Shown here piece after piece: positions 63,272 through 64,000 of a stretch of DNA of 64,000 nucleotides (within the stretch, counting starts at the first letter, position 1; each line of letters opens with the position of its first letter). Source of the DNA: Photobacterium jeanii (GTDB lineage: Bacteria > Pseudomonadota > Gammaproteobacteria > Enterobacterales > Vibrionaceae); contig NZ_LVHF01000028.1 of NCBI RefSeq assembly GCF_001650345.1, forward strand, positions 124,001-188,000, written 5' to 3'. Below the pieces are notes generated by a model, which saw only the letters and a program-made list of their open reading frames with translations, did not search any database and was not told where the DNA came from. Both the position numbers and the translations under genes were made by a program.

Positions 63272-64000
63272 ATGAAGATTAAGCAACAAAAAGGTGCAGC
63301 AGCAATCTATTTTGTTTTTGTTGCTGTTGGAATTCTAGGGTTAGGAGCTTTGGGAGTTGAAGGGAGTCGCTACATAACAGAAAAGGCTCATTTAGGCGAT
63401 ACAATGGAAGCGACAGCAATAGCCGTTGCTGAGAGTGATGATCTCCGCGATGATGCGCATTTCGATCAGCAGCAAGCTAAAAAAATAGCATCTGCTTGGG
63501 TTGATTATCTGATGCCGGATAATAAGAAGAAAGAATTTGTTGTATCTCGAGAAAAGGAAGTTTTTGAAAAAGAAGTCTCAGGGCAAAAAGTAACGCGAAC
63601 AATTCATCATTATAAGCTAGCAAGTACGACTACGCATGATTCGTGGATGGCAATGTCAGGCGTCCCTTCGTTTGAAAAACAACAAAAGATATTTAATAAG
63701 GCAACAGCTGCGAGAGTAAGGACTGATTTTGAACCGGTAGATGTCGTATTTGTTTCTGATTTTTCTGGTTCAATGGCAAGTTATAATCGTATTGGAAATC
63801 TTAAATATGCGATTAGTGAAGTTACAAAAGTGATATTTGAAGGGACTCAAGAGTTAAAGAAAAAGCACCCTGGTGAAAAAATAAATGATTCTAGTTTTGG
63901 ATTTGTTCCATTTTCTAAGCGCGTAGTTTTTAAAAAGGGTAATGATTACCTATGCTCATCAATGTTGTTGCCTCCTAAGTTTACAAGATATAGCCGTCCG
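63272..64000 (+). CDS. tadG: TadG-like protein with VWA domain, partial
   Basis: The frame opens at 63272 (MKIKQQKGAAAIYFVFVAVG) and is still open at the window edge after 243 codons, so the 3' end is missing. The N-terminal membrane segment and the KGAAAI(x)F start fit the TadG/TadE-like Flp-assembly group. A von Willebrand A domain begins near residue 160 with the metal-site motif DFSGS (VSDFSGSMAS). TadG proteins often carry such a domain, which may bind surfaces or partner proteins. It follows tadF by five bases and shares the A/T-rich codon use of the operon. Confidence 0.8.
   Translation, partial: MKIKQQKGAAAIYFVFVAVGILGLGALGVEGSRYITEKAHLGDTMEATAIAVAESDDLRDDAHFDQQQAKKIASAWVDYLMPDNKKKEFVVSREKEVFEKEVSGQKVTRTIHHYKLASTTTHDSWMAMSGVPSFEKQQKIFNKATAARVRTDFEPVDVVFVSDFSGSMASYNRIGNLKYAISEVTKVIFEGTQELKKKHPGEKINDSSFGFVPFSKRVVFKKGNDYLCSSMLLPPKFTRYSRP

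Overview
The window looks like chromosomal DNA of a marine gammaproteobacterium of the Vibrionaceae, most likely Photobacterium or a close relative. Reasons: the order rnt / motY / sodA / gloA / nth / rnfEGDCBA, a VolA-type lysophospholipase next to a FadL channel, a GbpA-type chitin-binding LPMO, a MotY sodium-motor protein and a sodium-rich transporter set (Rnf, two NhaC-type carriers). The genus is an inference; no rRNA is present.

Layout. 1-11.3 kb: a GAF-GGDEF diguanylate cyclase, a short-chain dehydrogenase, a small lipoprotein, the yejM-yejL / ndpA divergent pair, a membrane-anchored tandem-Hpt protein followed by a hybrid histidine kinase, and a ygbA-type nitrosative-stress gene behind a perfect FNR box. 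11.4-17.6 kb: hcp, nifJ and a flavodoxin in one direction, with FNR-like and NsrR-like sites ahead of hcp, structured intergenic RNA, and a 59-residue gene on the other side. 17.7-27.7 kb: an M20 peptidase with a YjiG/YjiH transporter pair, NhaC, asd, sodB, grxD, a second NhaC-superfamily carrier and a 2-Cys peroxiredoxin. 27.8-38.7 kb: volA-fadL, rnt, motY, a Fur-boxed sodA operon, gloA, an 811-residue surface lipoprotein of unknown function, and nth. 38.8-45.1 kb: the complete rnfABCDGE operon; its rnfC carries a long, precisely phased tandem repeat. 45.6-52.5 kb: dcuC-pepE, alaE, and a large MscK/MscM-type channel. 52.8-57 kb: two tRNA-Ser genes, a YpdA/YpdB-like pyruvate-type two-component system and its likely target, a YhjX-like MFS carrier with paired GGCATGAA repeats ahead of it. 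57.6-64 kb: gbpA with a structured leader, an iron-dependent alcohol dehydrogenase, an MdtL-type efflux pump, and tadE-tadF-tadG, the last cut by the window edge.

How the genes fit together. Many loci serve low-oxygen, redox and nitrosative/oxidative stress: PFOR, flavodoxin, Hcp, YgbA, Rnf, the two superoxide dismutases, peroxiredoxin, monothiol glutaredoxin and glyoxalase. The best candidate for an under-described system is hcp-nifJ-flavodoxin: a short Hcp without an hcr reductase gene beside it, placed with a complete pyruvate-to-flavodoxin electron source. The second is the tandem-Hpt/hybrid-kinase pair, which has no response regulator next to it. No prophage, insertion sequence or CRISPR array was seen.
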